DNA from: T1Sed10-7 sp047921175
Lineage (GTDB): Bacteria; Actinomycetota; Nitriliruptoria; Nitriliruptorales; Nitriliruptoraceae
Direction: 5' to 3'
NCBI GenBank assembly: GCA_047921175.1
Contig: JBLRWQ010000008.1
Location: 1-62,967, forward strand
Length of the DNA: 62,967 nucleotides
Shown here: positions 32,695 to 40,479 of the stretch, piece by piece
Layout: every line of letters starts with the position of its first letter
Position numbering within the stretch: position 1 is the stretch's first letter
Notes under the pieces: model-generated
What the model was told of the DNA's origin: nothing
Database searches by the model: none
Seen by the model: only the letters and a program-made list of their open reading frames with translations
Position numbers and translations under genes: made by a program

Positions 32695-33483
32695 TCAGCC
32701 CGGCCAGAGCCCGACGACCACCGGCGCGAACACGAGCGCCGGCAGCAGGTTCGCGACCCGCACCTGCCGCAGCTCCAGGAGCCGGAGCCCGATCGCCATG
32801 ACCAGGAACCCGCCCGTCGCCGACAGCGCCGCGACCATCGGGTCGGTCATCACCGACTGCAGCGCGCCGGCGGCCAGGGTGATGGAGCCCTGCAGGGCGA
32901 GCAACGGCAGCACGGAGAACGCGACCCCGATCCCGAGGGCGGAGGCGAAGGCCAGCGCCGCGAAGCCGTCCAGCATGGCCTTGACGGCCAGCAGTTGGAA
33001 GCCGTCGGTCAACCCGTCCTGGAGCGGCCCCAGGATGGCCAGCGGGCCGACACAGACCAGCAGGCTGGTCACGACGAAGCCCTCGACGAACCGCTGCCGG
33101 GGATCGGTGAGGTCCGGTGGCGGCGCCGGTACGGCCTCGCCACCACCCTCGCCGTCGGTGATCACCGCCGCCTCGACCCCGAGCACCCGGTCGCGCAGCC
33201 AGACCCCGAAGCGCTGCAGACGCCCCTCGATGTCCAGCAGCTCGCCGACGACCCCACCGAGCAGGAGCGACCCGAGGATCACCAGCACCGCGACCGGACC
33301 GAGCACCCGCTCGAGCTCCCCGCCGAACGTGCCGAGCGCATCCGCGCCGCCGAGCACCAGCACGAAGATCCCGAGCACGTCGGTGACGGTGGAGCGCACC
33401 GCGCCGGTCAGCCGGCCACCGAGGAGGGTGCCGATGCCGGCACCCAGCACGATCGCGGCCGCGTTGACGAGGGTTCCGGTCAT
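32695..33483 (-). CDS. DUF554 family membrane protein
   Basis: This 262-residue polytopic protein is of the YdfK/DUF554 family, whose function is unknown. It opens with NAAAIVLGAGIGTLLGGRL, has about seven hydrophobic segments, and shows the family stretch LLAVKAMLDGFAALAFAS near the middle. A Gly/Pro-rich cytosolic loop (residues 105-130) is longer than usual. It is separate from the CBS gene by 102 bp. Confidence 0.8.
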   Translation of the reverse strand: MTGTLVNAAAIVLGAGIGTLLGGRLTGAVRSTVTDVLGIFVLVLGGADALGTFGGELERVLGPVAVLVILGSLLLGGVVGELLDIEGRLQRFGVWLRDRVLGVEAAVITDGEGGGEAVPAPPPDLTDPRQRFVEGFVVTSLLVCVGPLAILGPLQDGLTDGFQLLAVKAMLDGFAALAFASALGIGVAFSVLPLLALQGSITLAAGALQSVMTDPMVAALSATGGFLVMAIGLRLLELRQVRVANLLPALVFAPVVVGLWPG

Positions 33484-33541
33484 CGGACGACCCTACCGGT
33501 CGGGGCACCGAGCTCGGACGCCGGCGCGAGCCGGCATCCGG

Positions 33542-34216
33542 TCAGGCGGTCGGGTCGATCTCGCCCTCCGCGATGCGCTCGCGGACCTCGGCCGGATCGA
33601 CCCCGGGCAGGTCACCGAGCAGCCTGCGCTTCTTGGCGGCGAACTCCTCGTCGGTCAGGTGCCCGCGCTCGCGCAGGTCCGCCAGGGCCTCGAGCTGCTG
33701 GACGACGTCCCGCGCCTCGCCCTGCCCGGTCGAGCGGAAGTGCAGGCTGCGCAGCTCGCGCGCCCGGTAGACCTCGGACTGGAAGGCCTCCGGGTCGGGG
33801 ATGTCGTCGAGCCGGCTCTGGCCCTGGCTGCCGGCGGACTCGATGGTCACGTCGCCGTAGCCCAGCACCCGCTCGATGACCCGTTGGCTGAACAGCACGT
33901 TGGTGATGTTCTCGAGCGGGATCTCCGTCCCGGACCGGGCGATCAGCCCACGCCGGACGACGATGCGCTCGTTGGTCAGGACGTAGTTGGTCGCGTACCA
34001 GTCGACCAGCGACCGGATCGAGAGCCCGATCCAGAGCACCACGGCGAACCCCGCCGACCACCAGACCCAGTCGAAGGACAGCACCGCCGTGGCCAGGCCC
34101 GCCAGGGCAGCCAGCAGCATCGCCCAGCCGAGCGCCGGCAGGAGCACCTTCCAGTGCGGCCGGAACTGTCGGAGGATCTCCTCCCCGTCGGTCAACAGCC
34201 GGGTCGGGTAGCGCAC
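33542..34216 (-). CDS. Bacterial PH-domain membrane protein with SHOCT tail
   Basis: This 224-residue protein has two hydrophobic helices (about residues 20-70) and a bacterial PH-like (bPH2/DUF304) domain. That domain reads YVLTNERIVVRRGLI, EIPLENITNVLFSQ and YGDVTIESAG. A C-terminal SHOCT helix pair (ALADLRERGHLTDEEFAAKK) ends it. GTG 34216 is preferred because AGGAG sits 8 bases upstream; an ATG 60 bases further up has no such site. Its role is probably membrane-associated regulation or oligomer assembly. Confidence 0.8.
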   Translation of the reverse strand: MRYPTRLLTDGEEILRQFRPHWKVLLPALGWAMLLAALAGLATAVLSFDWVWWSAGFAVVLWIGLSIRSLVDWYATNYVLTNERIVVRRGLIARSGTEIPLENITNVLFSQRVIERVLGYGDVTIESAGSQGQSRLDDIPDPEAFQSEVYRARELRSLHFRSTGQGEARDVVQQLEALADLRERGHLTDEEFAAKKRRLLGDLPGVDPAEVRERIAEGEIDPTA

Positions 34217-34442
34217 GGCACGGTCTCCTGGCTCCACCGGCCCGCCACGGAGGGTGGACACCACGGCCGGGGACATCGCGCAGCCTAGGTCCGGGCTCAC
34301 CCTCGGCGCCCGGCCCGACGTCTCGGGACGGCCGGCACCGCCCAGTGGGGGCCGCAGGTCCCTGGCCCGGAGCCGGCGGAAGACGCATCCTGCATCCAGG
34401 AGGTCCAGGCCCGGGCCACCGTCACCGTCTGGGAGGCAGGTC

Positions 34443-34871
34443 ATGGGACGCATCGTCGTCGGGCTCGACTCGTCCGAGGAGTCCGTCCGCGCACTGCGCT
34501 GGGCGATCGACGAGGCCACGTTACGCGGCGCGGAGCTCCAGCTCGTGCACGCCTACCCCACCCCGGAGCTGGTGGCGCTGCCGGCCGTGGTGACCCTGCC
34601 ATCCGATGAGGAGCTGCGGGCCGCGGCGGACGAGGTCATCACCGAGCAGCTCCAGCGGGTCGGCGGGGCCGGTGAGGTGCCCATCACCCGGACGGTCCGC
34701 TCCGGCGGCGCCGCCGCGGTGCTGTGCGAGGTCGCCCAGGGTGCCGACCTGCTGGTGGTCGGGGCGCGCGGGCTCGGCGGCTTCCGCGGGCTCCTGCTGG
34801 GGTCGGTGACCCACCAGGTCGTGGCGCACTCGCCCTGCCCGGTGGTGGTGACCGTGCCCGAGCACCGGTGA
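34443..34871 (+). CDS. Universal stress protein (UspA family)
   Basis: This 142-residue single-domain Usp opens with IVVGLDSSEESVRALRWAID. The ATP-binding signature G-x2-G-x9-GS is visible as GARGLGGFRGLLLGSV, so it is of the nucleotide-binding type. GGGAGG precedes the ATG. The stop overlaps the next gene's start in GTGA, pointing to co-translation with a hydrolase. Confidence 0.9.
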   Translation: MGRIVVGLDSSEESVRALRWAIDEATLRGAELQLVHAYPTPELVALPAVVTLPSDEELRAAADEVITEQLQRVGGAGEVPITRTVRSGGAAAVLCEVAQGADLLVVGARGLGGFRGLLLGSVTHQVVAHSPCPVVVTVPEHR

Positions 34872-35650
34872 CGGTCCGAACGCGGCGGGTCGGTCTGGCA
34901 CTGACCGATCCCGCCGATCCGTCGGATCGCCCGACCACCTCGCTGCCGGCGACGGTGACCGCGGTCGTCCATACCCCGACGCCGGCCGCACCGATCCCGG
35001 TGCTGCTGGTCCCCGGGGCGGGCGGCTCACTCGACAGCGAGCCGCTCGTCGCGCTTGCCGAGGTGGTGGCGACGGCCGGACACCGGGTGGTGCGCGCCAA
35101 CCTGCCGCACCATGAGCGCGGTGGCCGGGCGCCACGCGCCTCGACCTCGGTGCCGGCGTTCGCCGCCATCCTGGCCGCGGCGCGCCGGGAGCTGGGCGTC
35201 GACGAGACGCGGACCTGGGTGCTCGGCGGCCGGTCGTATGGCGGTCGGGTGGCGTCGATGGCCATCGCGGACGGGCTCCCCGCCGCCGGGCTGCTGTGCT
35301 CGGGCTACCCGTTGCACCCCCCGGGCGATCCGGACCAGCTCCGGGTCGCCCACTGGCCCGACATCGGCGTCCCCGTGCTGTTCGTCCAGGGCGATGCCGA
35401 CCCGATGGCCGACCTGGCACTGCTGCGGCGGCACCGACGCAAGCTCCCACGACGTAGCGGCCTGGTCGTCGTGCCGGGCGGCGACCACGCGCTACGCATC
35501 ACCCGGGCGCGCAGCCCCGACGGCACCGCCCGCTCCCCCGCCGCCGCGCTCCAGACGGTCGGTCCCGAGGTCGCCGCCTGGCTCCACGGGCTGGAGTCGG
35601 AGGTGGTCGAACCGGACCACGAACGCGACGGCGGGGGGCCGGACGACTGA
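34868..35650 (+). CDS. Alpha/beta-hydrolase (dienelactone hydrolase/KANL3-Tex30-like)
   Basis: This 260-residue alpha/beta hydrolase has an oxyanion segment LLVPGAGGSLDSEP and the nucleophile elbow GGRSYGGR. A late acid/histidine region follows in FVQGDADPMADL and VVPGGDHALRI. The GTG start overlaps the Usp stop by 4 bp. The order resembles small hydrolases near KANL3/Tex30 sequences, whose substrates are unknown. The last 20 residues are acidic and probably disordered. Confidence 0.8.
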   Translation: MTVRTRRVGLALTDPADPSDRPTTSLPATVTAVVHTPTPAAPIPVLLVPGAGGSLDSEPLVALAEVVATAGHRVVRANLPHHERGGRAPRASTSVPAFAAILAAARRELGVDETRTWVLGGRSYGGRVASMAIADGLPAAGLLCSGYPLHPPGDPDQLRVAHWPDIGVPVLFVQGDADPMADLALLRRHRRKLPRRSGLVVVPGGDHALRITRARSPDGTARSPAAALQTVGPEVAAWLHGLESEVVEPDHERDGGGPDD

Positions 35651-35734
35651 GGGCCCCGCCGGCTACCGGCGAGCAGCCGTGGCAGGATGCGGTCGCCACC
35701 TGCCCGACCCCTTCCGCCGACAGGAGCGTCACCC

Positions 35735-36205
35735 GTGATCGCAGGGTTCAAGGAGTTCATCGCCCGCGGCAACATGGTGGAGTTGGCCGTCGCCTTCGTG
35801 CTCGGCGTGGCCTTCCAGTCGGTGGTCAGCGCGATCACCGGTCGGGTGCTGACCCCGCTGATCGCGTGGGTGTTCGGCGAGCCCAACTTCGACACGCTGC
35901 TGACCTTCGGGGCGGTGGACCCGGAGACCGGGATCCCCGCCGGCAGCCTCGGGGCCGTCCTGACCGCGCTGCTCAACTTCCTGCTCGTGGCGATCGCGCT
36001 GTTCCTGATCGTCAAGGGCGACAACCGGCTCCAGCGCGCCCAGGAGGACGACGCCGTCACGGAGGAGGCCGAGCCCGAGCCGGATCCGGAGGACGTCGTC
36101 CTGCTGCGCGAGATCCGCGACGCGCTGACCGCCGACCGGTCCGGGCCGAGCGCCTCGACGACCGCCGACGCCTCCGAACGGTCGACGGGCGGGGGCCCCA
36201 CGTAG
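35735..36205 (+). CDS. mscL: Large-conductance mechanosensitive channel
   Basis: This 156-residue MscL protects the cell from hypo-osmotic bursting. The first helix and its lead read FKEFIARGNMVELAVAFVLG, the signature of the family. TM2 is ALLNFLLVAIALFLIVKG. The cytosolic tail is long and acidic (TEEAEPEPDPED), ending in a Ser/Thr/Gly-rich stretch. The GTG start follows CAGGAGCG. Confidence 0.93.
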   Translation: MIAGFKEFIARGNMVELAVAFVLGVAFQSVVSAITGRVLTPLIAWVFGEPNFDTLLTFGAVDPETGIPAGSLGAVLTALLNFLLVAIALFLIVKGDNRLQRAQEDDAVTEEAEPEPDPEDVVLLREIRDALTADRSGPSASTTADASERSTGGGPT

Positions 36206-36279
36206 CCGCCGGGTGACGAGCGTCGGCGGGTACTGCTCCGAGGCGGGGACTACCATCCCGCCCGGTGAGAGGAGGCCCC

Positions 36280-37086
36280 ATGGCCGAGTCACGTGCAGCC
36301 GCGTTCTTCGACCTCGACCGGACGCTGATCAGCGGCTCGTCGGCGTACTACTTCGGCATCGCGGCCTACCGCAACGGGATGATCGCGCTTCCCGACCTGC
36401 TCTCCGACGCCCGCAAGGCGCTCGCGTTCAAGCTGTTCGGGGCCACCGACGAGAGCTCCGAGCAGGTCCGCGACCGCATCCTCGCCGCCGTCGAAGGCGC
36501 GCAGCAGGAGGACCTGCTCGCACTCAACGAGGAGATCATCCCGCGCATCCTCGACAAGATCCGGCCCGAGTCCCGCAGCCTGATCGACATGCACCACGAG
36601 GCCGGCCGGGACTGTTGGATCGTGTCCGCCTCGCCGATCGAGATGGTGGACCCCCTCGCCCGGGCACTCGGGATGGAGGGCGCGATCGCGACCCGCTCGG
36701 CGGTGGAGGACGGGCGGTACACGGGTGAGCTGGACGGTCCCTTCGTCTACGGCGAGGGCAAGGCGGTCGCGATCGCCGCGCTGGCCGAGGACAAGGGCTA
36801 CGACCTGCAGCTGTGCTACTCCTACAGCGACTCCGCCTCCGACCTGCCGATGATGGAGATGGTCGGGCACCCGGTCGCGGTCAACCCGGACAGCCCGCTC
36901 GAGAACGTCGCCAACCAGCGCGGCTGGCCGATCGTGGTGTTCGCCCAGCGGGTCAAGAAGGTGGTCAAGACCACCACCGCGGCCGCCGGCGGGGTCGGGC
37001 TCGCGAGCCTCACCTACGGCCTGGGCCGGCGTCACGGGCGGATCGCCGCGCAGGCCGCCCGCGGTGCCCTGCTGCCCTGGCGGTGA
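36280..37086 (+). CDS. HAD-IB family phosphatase (SerB-like)
   Basis: This 268-residue HAD hydrolase has motif I FFDLDRTLISGSS, motif II in WIVSASPIEMV, and motifs III/IV in YSYSDSASDLPMMEMVG. Members dephosphorylate phosphoserine or lipid-related phosphates. A C-terminal hydrophobic stretch (AAAGGVGLASLTYGLG) may peripherally anchor it. ATG 36280 follows AGAGGAGG closely. The stop overlaps the start of the Fic gene by 4 bp. Confidence 0.87.
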   Translation: MAESRAAAFFDLDRTLISGSSAYYFGIAAYRNGMIALPDLLSDARKALAFKLFGATDESSEQVRDRILAAVEGAQQEDLLALNEEIIPRILDKIRPESRSLIDMHHEAGRDCWIVSASPIEMVDPLARALGMEGAIATRSAVEDGRYTGELDGPFVYGEGKAVAIAALAEDKGYDLQLCYSYSDSASDLPMMEMVGHPVAVNPDSPLENVANQRGWPIVVFAQRVKKVVKTTTAAAGGVGLASLTYGLGRRHGRIAAQAARGALLPWR

Positions 37087-38183
37087 CCCGCCCCTTCACC
37101 CGCAGCCCCCACCTGGTCACCCTGATCGCCGAGGTGGAGCGCCTGGCCGCCCGGCTCGCCGCCGCCGACCCGGAGGCCCGTCAGCGGCTGCGCGAGCAGC
37201 AGGTGCTCGCGGCCGCGCGGGCCAGCCTGGCGCTGGACGGCGCCCGGGCGGCAGCGATGCTGGACCCCGAGGTCGCCACCGCCCGTGCCCGGCAGGCCGG
37301 CCGGGCGGGCGACGCCAGCTGCGGCACGAGCACCGAGGTGGCGCACAGCCGGCGGACGCGGGCCACCTGGCTGGACACCTTCGGGGCGCTCGACGATCCG
37401 GAGGAGGACCTGGTCGCGGCACTGGAGCTGCTGGGGGTGCGAACGGCCGACGACAGCGATGACCTCGTCGACGCGGTCCTGCCGGAGGCGGCCACCGTGC
37501 TCCCGGAGCTGCACCGGCGCCTGACCCGCGGGCTCGTGGCACCGGAGCGGGCAGGGGCGCTGCGCCAGGTCGAGCAGGCCGTGCACGACGGGGCCACCGG
37601 CCGCATCGTCTTCCGGGCCGCGCCGCCCGGCGAGCTGCCTCGGGAGGTCTCGCTGCTCGGCGCCTGGCTCGCGTCGACCGGGGCCCGGGAGCACGGGCTC
37701 GTCGCCAGCGGGATCCTGCATCTGGAGCTGCTCCGGCTGCATCCCTTCGATGCGGCCAACGGTCGGCTCGCCCGCGCCGCGGCGCGGCTCGTGCTGCGGT
37801 CCCGCGAGCTGGACCCCGACCACCTCGCCGTGCCGGAGGTGGCACTCGGCCGCGACCTGCTCGGCTACCACGAGGAGGTGGCCCGGACCCTGCGCCGTCG
37901 GGACGCGACCATCTGGCTCGAGCGTTGGGCGGAAGCCGTCGCCGCCGGGCTGCGGCTGTCGACCCGCATCGCGGGACTGCACACCAGCGATCCCGCGCCG
38001 GCGGCCGCGGACTTCGCCGCGTCCTCCGCCACCTTCACCATCACCGAGCTCCGGGCGGAGCTCGGTGTCGGCCCGGAGGGTGCTCGGGCGCACGTCGACG
38101 CGCTGCTGGACGCGGGGCTGATCGAGCGGGTGCCCGCGAGCCGTGGGCTGCGGTTCGAGACGTCGCACGCCACCACGGCCTAG
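37083..38183 (+). CDS. Fic-domain protein with DNA-binding-like C-terminus
   Basis: This 366-residue protein has a core Fic motif HPFDAANGRLAR starting at His220. It matches HPFx(D/E)GNGRxxR except that Ala replaces the Gly before Asn. Residues 48-53 read SLALDG, resembling the autoinhibitory motif (S/T)xxxE(G/N) with Asp for Glu. The C-terminal 60 residues look like a winged-helix module (TFTITELRAELGVGPEGARA, then VDALLDAGLIER). Fic enzymes usually transfer AMP to proteins. The gene is translationally coupled to the HAD phosphatase. No antitoxin-sized partner is present. Confidence 0.78.
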   Translation: MTRPFTRSPHLVTLIAEVERLAARLAAADPEARQRLREQQVLAAARASLALDGARAAAMLDPEVATARARQAGRAGDASCGTSTEVAHSRRTRATWLDTFGALDDPEEDLVAALELLGVRTADDSDDLVDAVLPEAATVLPELHRRLTRGLVAPERAGALRQVEQAVHDGATGRIVFRAAPPGELPREVSLLGAWLASTGAREHGLVASGILHLELLRLHPFDAANGRLARAAARLVLRSRELDPDHLAVPEVALGRDLLGYHEEVARTLRRRDATIWLERWAEAVAAGLRLSTRIAGLHTSDPAPAAADFAASSATFTITELRAELGVGPEGARAHVDALLDAGLIERVPASRGLRFETSHATTA

Positions 38184-38254
38184 TCTCCCCGCCGGCCCGG
38201 AGCAGCATCGCGGAGACGGCCTGCCGTCCGGTGCCGGGAGGGAGTGAGCACGCC

Positions 38255-39526
38255 GTGGAACACCTCCGACGCGCGGTGCACGACGCCCACGCCGCGTTGC
38301 TCACCCGTTTCGACCCGGTGCGGGCGAAGGGCATCCACGCGGACCTGGTGCTCGACCTCACCGACGCCGGGGCGACCACCGTCACGATCGCCGACGGACG
38401 CTGCACGATCCGGACCGGGGTGCGCGCCAGGGAGCCGGCCGTGACCTATCGCACCGAGGTAGCCGTCTGGCTCGACCTGATCGAGGGACGCATCCGCGGG
38501 ATGGACGCCTTCCTGGCCGGTGCGCTGAAGGTGACCGGGGATCTCCACCTCGCCACGCGCTTCGAGACCCTGTTCCGCCGGCTCCCCGGACAGCCTCGCG
38601 TGGACGTGACCCACACCCGGGTCCGTGGTCTGCGGATCGAGGCGCTGGTCGCCGGTGAGGGCGAGGGCCCGCCCGTGGTGCTGCTGCATGGGCTCGGGGC
38701 CAACAAGGTCTCGTTCCTGCCGACCCTGTCGGCGCTGGCGGATACGACCGAGGTCCACGCCATCGACCTGCCCGGCTTCGGCGGCTCGTCGACGCCCCTG
38801 CCGACCGGCCGGCGCTACTCGATGCCGTGGTTCGCCGACGTGGTGAACGGCTACCTGATCGCACGTGGGCTGGATGCCGCCCACCTGGTCGGCAACTCCA
38901 TGGGGGGCCGGATCGCGCAGGAGGTGGCGCTCCGCCATCCGCGCTCCACCCACTCGATCGTCGGGCTCGGTCCCGCCGTCGGCTTCGACCTGACCCGCAT
39001 CATCGCACCGGCGTTGCGCTACAGCCGCCCGCAGTGGGGCGGGCTGGCCCGCGTCCCGCTGCCGCGACAGACCGTGGAGCGCCTGGTCCGGGACCTGTTC
39101 GCCGACCCGGACATCCTGCCGCCGGAGCACCACCGCGCGGCAGCCGAGGACGTCCTCGCGGCCTGGCAGCGCCCCGGCTACCGGCTCGCGCTGCTGGCCG
39201 CGGCCCGGCACCTGGGCCTGGAACGCGGGCGCGGCCCGACCGCCTACTGGAAGCGGCTGCGGCGCCTCGAGGTCCCGAGCCTGTGGGTGTTCGGGGAGTC
39301 GGACCGGCTGGTCGCGAGCCGGTACGCGGCCCGGGTCACGGCGGCGCTGCCCGACGCCGAGGTGCAGACCTGGCCGGACGTCGGGCACGTGCCGCAGTTC
39401 GAGGCACCGAGGCGGGTGGCCGCGGTCCTGCAGGACTGGTTGGCACGGACCTCGCCGCCCGGGAGCTGGCCTCAGGCGGCGGTGGACGCCTCGCCGTCGA
39501 GCCAGGCGGTGATGGCCGCGAGGTAG
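38255..39526 (+). CDS. SCP2-like domain fused to alpha/beta-hydrolase
   Basis: This 423-residue protein has an N-terminal sterol-carrier-like (SCP2) domain (residues 1-110; ADLVLDLTDAGATTVTIADG, GALKVTGDLHLATRFETLF). An alpha/beta-hydrolase follows with the oxyanion HGLGANKVSFLP, nucleophile GNSMGGRIAQEVA and late FGESDRLV and GHVPQFEAP segments. The fusion suggests a lipid-bound substrate handed to the esterase or lipase site. GTG 38255 starts the conserved part. The 3' end overlaps the opposing hydrolase gene by 55 bp. Confidence 0.8.
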   Translation: MEHLRRAVHDAHAALLTRFDPVRAKGIHADLVLDLTDAGATTVTIADGRCTIRTGVRAREPAVTYRTEVAVWLDLIEGRIRGMDAFLAGALKVTGDLHLATRFETLFRRLPGQPRVDVTHTRVRGLRIEALVAGEGEGPPVVLLHGLGANKVSFLPTLSALADTTEVHAIDLPGFGGSSTPLPTGRRYSMPWFADVVNGYLIARGLDAAHLVGNSMGGRIAQEVALRHPRSTHSIVGLGPAVGFDLTRIIAPALRYSRPQWGGLARVPLPRQTVERLVRDLFADPDILPPEHHRAAAEDVLAAWQRPGYRLALLAAARHLGLERGRGPTAYWKRLRRLEVPSLWVFGESDRLVASRYAARVTAALPDAEVQTWPDVGHVPQFEAPRRVAAVLQDWLARTSPPGSWPQAAVDASPSSQAVMAAR

Positions 39527-40413
39527 CGGTCCGGTACCTCCATCATCGGGGCATGCCCGACGTCGCGCAGCTCCAGGTAGGTCAGGTCCGGTCGGCGCGC
39601 ACGGATGCGCTCGATCACCGGCCGCCCGACCAGACGGTCACGGTCGCCCCACAGCAGCAGCGTCGGTGCGGCCACGGCCGCGAGCGCGGCATCCAGGCGC
39701 TTGCGCTGCAGCAGGAGCCGGACCAGCGAGGACGCCGCCGCGGCGAAGCTCTCGACCCGCCATGGGTGCCGCTTGCCGTAGGCGGCGTTGTCGACCAGCG
39801 CTGCGGTCATCGCGGGGCGGATCCGGTCCGGCACCGCGTGCACGAAGGCGGCGTTCTCCTCGACCAGTGCCTCGGCGCTCATCGTTCGGTACCAGCCGGC
39901 CATGCGCCGCTCACCGAAGCCGGGGACGGCGAACGGCCCGAAGGTGCGAAGCGTCATCGGATCGAGTTCCCGGAGCCGCGCGGTCGGACCGGGCAGGGCC
40001 GGGTCGACCAGCACCAGCCGGGTCACGAAGTGGGGCTCCTCAGCTGCGAGCAACGTGGCGAGCATCCCGCCCATGGAGTTGCCGTGGACCTCGAGGCGGG
40101 TCAGGCCCTCCGCGCGCAGCAGCGCCTGGAGGAAGGCGAGGTTGTGCTCGATGCGGGAGGCCCGGGCCCGCGGCGGTTGGGAACGACCGAAGCCGGGCAG
40201 GTCCGGCGCCAGCACGGGGCCACGTTCGCTGAGGGGACGGATCACCTCGAGCCAGTTGATCGCCGTGCCGCCGAGCCCGTGCACCAGTAGCTGGGTCGGG
40301 CCGTGCCTGGGCCCGTCCGCGCGCAGCACGTGGACCGGGGTCCCCGCCACCCGGACGACCTCGCTCCGGATCCCGGCCCAGGCCGGATCACGCTCGCCCC
40401 AGTCACGCACCAT
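39472..40413 (-). CDS. Alpha/beta-hydrolase
   Basis: This 313-residue alpha/beta hydrolase has the oxyanion segment LLVHGLGGTAINWLEV, nucleophile HGNSMGGMLA, acid LLWGDRDRLVG and histidine DVGHAPMMEVP. All triad residues are in place. GGAGG lies 5 bases before the ATG at 40411-40413. It is convergent with, and overlaps by 55 bp, the SCP2-hydrolase gene. The related folds of the two suggest an old duplication with inversion. The substrate is unknown. Confidence 0.85.
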   Translation of the reverse strand: MVRDWGERDPAWAGIRSEVVRVAGTPVHVLRADGPRHGPTQLLVHGLGGTAINWLEVIRPLSERGPVLAPDLPGFGRSQPPRARASRIEHNLAFLQALLRAEGLTRLEVHGNSMGGMLATLLAAEEPHFVTRLVLVDPALPGPTARLRELDPMTLRTFGPFAVPGFGERRMAGWYRTMSAEALVEENAAFVHAVPDRIRPAMTAALVDNAAYGKRHPWRVESFAAAASSLVRLLLQRKRLDAALAAVAAPTLLLWGDRDRLVGRPVIERIRARRPDLTYLELRDVGHAPMMEVPDRYLAAITAWLDGEASTAA

Positions 40414-40479
40414 CGTCGCCTCCACCTCGCTGCGGATCGTAGGCCGGGCGGCCCGCTGCGACACCGTCGGGTAGCCGGC

